DNA of 64,000 nucleotides from Psococerastis gibbosa (Eukaryota > Arthropoda > Insecta > Psocodea > Psocidae), in NCBI GenBank assembly GCA_963971405.1, contig OZ020490.1, forward strand, positions 3,658,001 through 3,722,000, read 5' to 3'. A program made the position numbers and the translations under genes. This document shows positions 39,301-45,300 of the stretch, piece by piece. Each line of letters opens with the position of its first letter. Within the stretch, counting starts at the first letter, position 1. Below the pieces are notes generated by a model. The model saw only the letters and a list, made by a program, of their open reading frames with translations. It did no database searches and was not told the DNA's origin.

Positions 39301-42300
39301 CATTCCGCTGACGCATTAATCCGCTAAGGTATCTTTTATTTATTACAGTAGCTTGTTTTGTTGGCTACAAAATTCACACAGGTGCTGTAAATTCTGTAGA
39401 TAATAAAGACGTACTAATTATGAAAAGAGATGATTTACTCTCCTCACGAAACCCAGGCTGAACGTACCAACGGTTCTACACAACAATTACCATACCAGCG
39501 CCTCCGCGCGGCCAACTCTCTCATTCATTATGTGTTCGTTTCCCGCCAAATTAAAAAAAAAAATACTACAAACGCTATGTCAATGTTCGCACAGAGCGAC
39601 CAGTAAAAAAAAAAAAAAAATTGAACAGTCTGTTTCAATTAATAATTTAGTGATTAAATAATATATTCAGCAATATTGACAAGTTACTAAGGCGGGTATT
39701 CCACTGGTCAATTTTCCCGTCAAATGTGATTAAAAAGATGTTGGTAGCAGACCTACCATTATTATAACTTAATTGATAATAGATAAGTTAAGTATCTACA
39801 TATTAGTCCCTTTAAATTAAGTTATAATATGGTAGCAGACTCTTTTTAATCACATTTGACGGGAAAATTGACCAGTGGAATACCCGCCTAAAACCCCGCG
39901 TGGCCAACTCTCTCACTCACCATGTGTCCATTTCCCGCCAAATTCATAATAACTACAACTTCTATGTCAATGCCACTAGTAATAACGAATAAAATTGAAC
40001 AGTCTCTTTCATAAAAGCAAAGTGTCATTAGCTAAAAAGTTTTAACGAGTTTTCCGTAATTATTCAGTACAAATTTATAACTAACCTTTAGTAGTTACCG
40101 TGTTCAGGTGCACATGTACCGTATAGTAAATACCAGCCAGTCAGCATTATAAAGCTCGAGAACTGGCGAAGTTGATAACGTGTGCCAGATAGCCAATTAA
40201 TTTAAAATAAAATTCCTATCATTATCATGCAGTGTAGGTACCGCACAGTCTTTTTTTATGTAAAAGGTTAACCACGTGCAAACAATATTTAATGAATGTA
40301 TCTGATTGACCTCTTCACTCTTCAGTCGCCTCACTAGATTAGTAGCCGTGTTGAGTTACGACACGTCTCCGATCGCAATCCTCGCACAAGTACAGGCACG
40401 CTGCCACCTTGCCATCCATTTTGTAAATTCTATTCGAAATATTTTATCTCTGTTAACTATAAAGCACAGTAATAAGCATATACAGTAAATGGGCTCCTAA
40501 AGAGACTTCCATCAAACTAGATAGCAAACAACGAACGTTACATTGTCGCAGTAAATTTAATTAATTACGGTACACTACGGAATTCCTTTTAGAGCCATTG
40601 TACTGTACTGTAATTGCGTTGAACTATAATCAGTTCTTTGTATTACCCCCTTCCACCCCCCCCCCCCATTCCCATTCAAAATAATTAATTAAATTGGATG
40701 GCATCCGCTGGAAAATGCCTTTGACGTATTTGCTGACTAGCTGTTATCATTGTATTGGATTCGGTCTGTCATAAATACGAGATTCACTTAACTATTGTTA
40801 TCTGGTTTTCATAAAGCTTCATGAACAATAATTCTATTTCCTTGGGGTGTTTAGGAACAGAACATTTGAGGGGGGGGGGGATAGTGTTGGGACAAAAAAA
40901 ATCGAATAAACTTATGTAGTATTAAGTTAATTGCAACGTAATAAATTAAATTACAACAGACTTTTTGTTTTGTTTTTTTTTTGGGGGGGGAGGTAGCCAC
41001 CCCTGTAGCTGCGCCGTTGTTTAGGCATAGGCGTAGCTTGTGGAAAACCAGTGCTGTTGGTATCTCTGACTTTCAGCAACTCGCCAAAGTGACCAATCTG
41101 ACTGATCACTGTACTACGTCATGTCAGGGCGTCATTTTTGCAGCATTTTGCACTAAGGCGGTTATTCAGTCTGTCAATAATCCGTTATTTGAGGAGCTTG
41201 GTTACAAACGTGGCCAACTCCATTTTTTTCACAAAATGGGGTTTTGATCCGACCTTGCAGAAAATGTTAATGTCCACCTGCACGTTGTAAAATAAAGTGA
41301 CAAAAGCAGCCAGATTGCGCACAAAAGTCTGGGGTTAGCTATATAGACTTAATGCAATTTTCAACAGAAAATCCGCTCTCTTGAGAAATTCTACAACTTG
41401 GAGTTGGCCATGTTTGTAAACAGCCTCCTCATTTGTGCTATAAATGGAAAATAGATAGTAAAACCGTGTACCCTATTTCTAGACAAAAATATATGGACAT
41501 AAAATTACAGGGTGTGTCCCCTCAAGCCGAAGCGTGGGAGGGTGGCACAACAAACCTAATATAACTAAATATTAGGTTATAGAAGGTTATTTGCTTACAA
41601 AATATTTAAAGCTATCGCTAACTTAGATTGGGGTAAATTCAGTAGGGGCCCTCAAACCCCTTGAATAAAAAGGTGGGGAAACATAAAATGGGGAAAATAG
41701 GGAAAATGTGCTTAGGCTACGGCTTCTTCTTCTGCTTCCTCTTCGTCATCCTTCGAAGGGATGGGGGGGGGTCTTGAACTCGACCCGGTTGGACGCTAAC
41801 GTCTTGAGCTCGGCCATTGTTTTTCCTCTTGCTCCGGCAAGTTGTTCAATTCTTGTGCTAGTAGTAGTAGTAGTAGTAGTGTTCGTCGGATTAATAACGA
41901 CTTAGGCCTCATTTGGGTCTATAGAGCGACCCCGACTTGACTGTCCTATGCCAGCACATAGGACAGTGGACCTCCTGATTATAGTGGACCAGGACAAGTC
42001 CTACCATGTTTCCCTACCGGCACTGTGCACACGACCAAGTAATCTGCAGCTTTGAACCTGCTCTGGTCCGCTGGATTCAACTTGGTAACGCGGCCGGTTA
42101 ATTCTTGTGCTAAGTGTTATATATGCATTCTTTAGGTATAGGAATGAAGTTACATGGCATCAAGTTCCCAATTATAAGTTTATTATCTCAAAATCCAAAA
42201 CTCAGATACATTCAACCCACGCCATCTTCCTACAGTGACGCAACCACACATCCGCGCTAACTCATCAGCCAATCAGAGCGCACCTCATAGAACTATCTCA

Positions 42301-45300
42301 TCATCATACATAATAGTTAGGTTACAACTTTATTAAATTTCTGTTTCAGGCATGAAACCGAAAATCCGGTAACCAAATTCACAGAGGCGCAACTATTGGA
42401 GATAAAGAAAATAACTTTATCAAAAGTTCTATGTGAGAATATGGACCATAGGGGGGATATCCAAAGATCAGCATTAGATCAACCTAGCCCCTTTTTGTAA
42501 GTACCTAGCCCCTTTTTGTAAGTACCTAGGCTATCTGACAATGTTATTATGTAGTTTATATAAGCAAACACAGGCCTATTAGATCAGGGACGGATCCAGC
42601 CCATATTTTGGGAGGTAGTCCAGGATAGATAATTTTGTTTAAGACATCAAATTATAGTAGAATGAAACCCATTGGAAATGGAAGATAATAAGTATTTTTG
42701 TAAAAATTAAAAATAAAAAACCAAAACCTTTTTTTTTTTTTTTAAATTGGGGTACAGGTGTTACCTGTGTGCACTTAAGCCTATTGTGCCCCCTACAACA
42801 AAGAATCTACATATCTACATCACTTCCTCGAGGCCTATTTCCCTCAGGAGAGCCAGGACCTTGAGGGGATTTAGAAGTGGTAGGTCTTTTACATGTAATT
42901 GCAAGTTTCCCAAGCATGCTGCTCTTCTACGTGCGATTGCATCGCAGTGAAGGAGGATATGCTCGGGGTCCTCCGCTCCTTCGTTACAGAATCTGCATGC
43001 TCTAGACTCTCTGACACCTATGTTGGTCAGATGTCCATTCAAGTTGCAATGCCCAGAGAGGAATCCTGTGATCACACGCAGATGTCTCCTGTTCATATTA
43101 ATGCATACTTGGGCTCTTTTGCGCTGGTGGCTTCCCAGGAGCATTTTGGCTTGCCGAAGGCCCGGCAATGAGGTCCAGTATTCAGCCACTTTCAGGTTCT
43201 CCTTGCCTTTAACAAATCTGCGGGCGAGGGTTTCCCCAACACCGCAAAAAGGGTCGGAACCAAAACCTTGGTGTTTCTCATGAAATTTGAAGTTATGTGA
43301 AATAAGTGTAAACACTAAAGTTGTAGATATTCCTATTACCTACCTTTTTGCTATTTGATGTTTTTCCATTGGACTTGTAGTTTTGCCGGAAATGAAGATG
43401 TACCGTATTTCGCCCTTAAAAACCCACCCCTACTTCCCGAACTCAGATCGCCCGTAATTTATTTTTCCATCAATTTCTGTCATATTACCTTCCATTTCCA
43501 ATGGGGTTCATTCTACTCTAAGTTTATGTCTTATTTCACCATTTTTCAAGGGATCTACCCTGGACTAAGGAGGGGTAGTTGTGGAACAAAATAGAATAAA
43601 TTCATGTATTAGTAGTATCAAAAGTAAAGTAAAAAGTAAATTCGTGTCGGGGTGGTACTACCCGTGGTACAGGAGTTTTCAGGTTGCATCAACAGCCTCC
43701 TGTTTAACCTATCGACAGTCAGGGAAGACTGCCGGGACCGCCGGCTTTACATGCCCTCCGAAGCATGGTAGTCAGAAGATAAATAATTGTACCACTAGAA
43801 AATTTTGGCATTCGGGTGGGACTCGAACCAGTCACCCTCTGGATGATAGTCCGAGTCGTTACCTCTACGCCATTCTGACTACTATTACGTTAGTAGTATC
43901 GATTAAGTTATAACTCAATAAATTAATATACAACAGAATTTTGTCTTTTTTGGAGGGCAGCTACCCTCTGTCCCGATCCGTCCATGTATTAGGGTATTAG
44001 GTTAGTTTACAATGTTTCTTTAATATAAAAATGTTAAGTCGAGTATTTTAACGACGAAAAATAGCCGAAGTGGAAAGTAAGTAAGTGGCAAGAGCATGAA
44101 AAATAAAAGAAGAAAAGAAAATGAAAAATTGCATTCAAATATGAAAGTGAAGTGGCGAATGAAATAGTGCTAGACTGTTAGAGGCTATGGAAGAATAGAG
44201 ACAGCTTCTACGGTACCCCATATAATAAATAGAAGAGCGGGCATTTGCTAAGGCAGCTATTCCACTTGTCAATTTTTCTTCAATTTTAATAATGTCATTG
44301 ATGGAAAATCATCAATGTTGCATTTGTATTTTTACACCTCATTGCACTTGTCTTCAATAATTGACCATTTTCGTTTTCAATTTTTTCCCAATTTTGTAAG
44401 TTTGCCCACCGTCTTTCTTTTAATTTTATAACCTACATACAAGAAATGTTATGATTTAAATTATGAAATAATTCGTTTGTTCTCAAGAAATTAATTACAA
44501 TTAATTATCATCTCCAGACGACGCCATTGTTTAATTTTAGTTTGTCACTGTTTGCAAAACGTGATTTTCTCTATATGATTATTGATCAAGTTTAACATGC
44601 GGAAGTTGAAATAGACAATGACGTAGAGTAAAGAAAAACTCTAATCGATTGTTGAAGAAAAATTGACAAGTGGAATAGCCGGCTTAAACACGAAAATGTG
44701 GTGCACACCATCATTGAAGGCACAGTGGAAGGAACCGATAGAAGAGGGCGGCCGAAGAAGGAATTCATGGATCAACTGAAGGAGGAAGCAGGAGCTCAAA
44801 CGTACCAAGAGCTGAAGAGGACCGAGAGAGCTGGGGATGATATGCAGGGAGTTGCTGCCAACCAATCGTTAAGATTTTGACCTCAGATGAAGAAGCAGTG
44901 TCCCAATTCCATATCAATAACTCCATATCCCAAAACTGTAGTTACGTCTTGTTTTCATGTCACAATAGAATGGGTTCGGACTGACATTTTATTTAATAAT
45001 ATATCGTATACTAATACCGCCGAACCCCTGTATGAGATAAGCCGCAGAAAAAGTAAGTATAATAAATTTATTGTGCCTTGTTTCAGAAATCCTCGGGTTC
45101 CTTGTCATTCAATCCCAGACATAGATCTGGGCGCGTGGCGCGAAGGGGCCGGCTGCAACGTGAATGGCAGGCAACTTCCTATTGGAGGAACGGCTGTGCC
45201 AACGCCCTGCACTAGCTGTGTCTGCACGGCCCAAGGGGTAAGAACAAAATGGCTGCTCCCAGGTCAAGACAGGCCATAGCCAGTGGGAGTCCGGGGGGTC

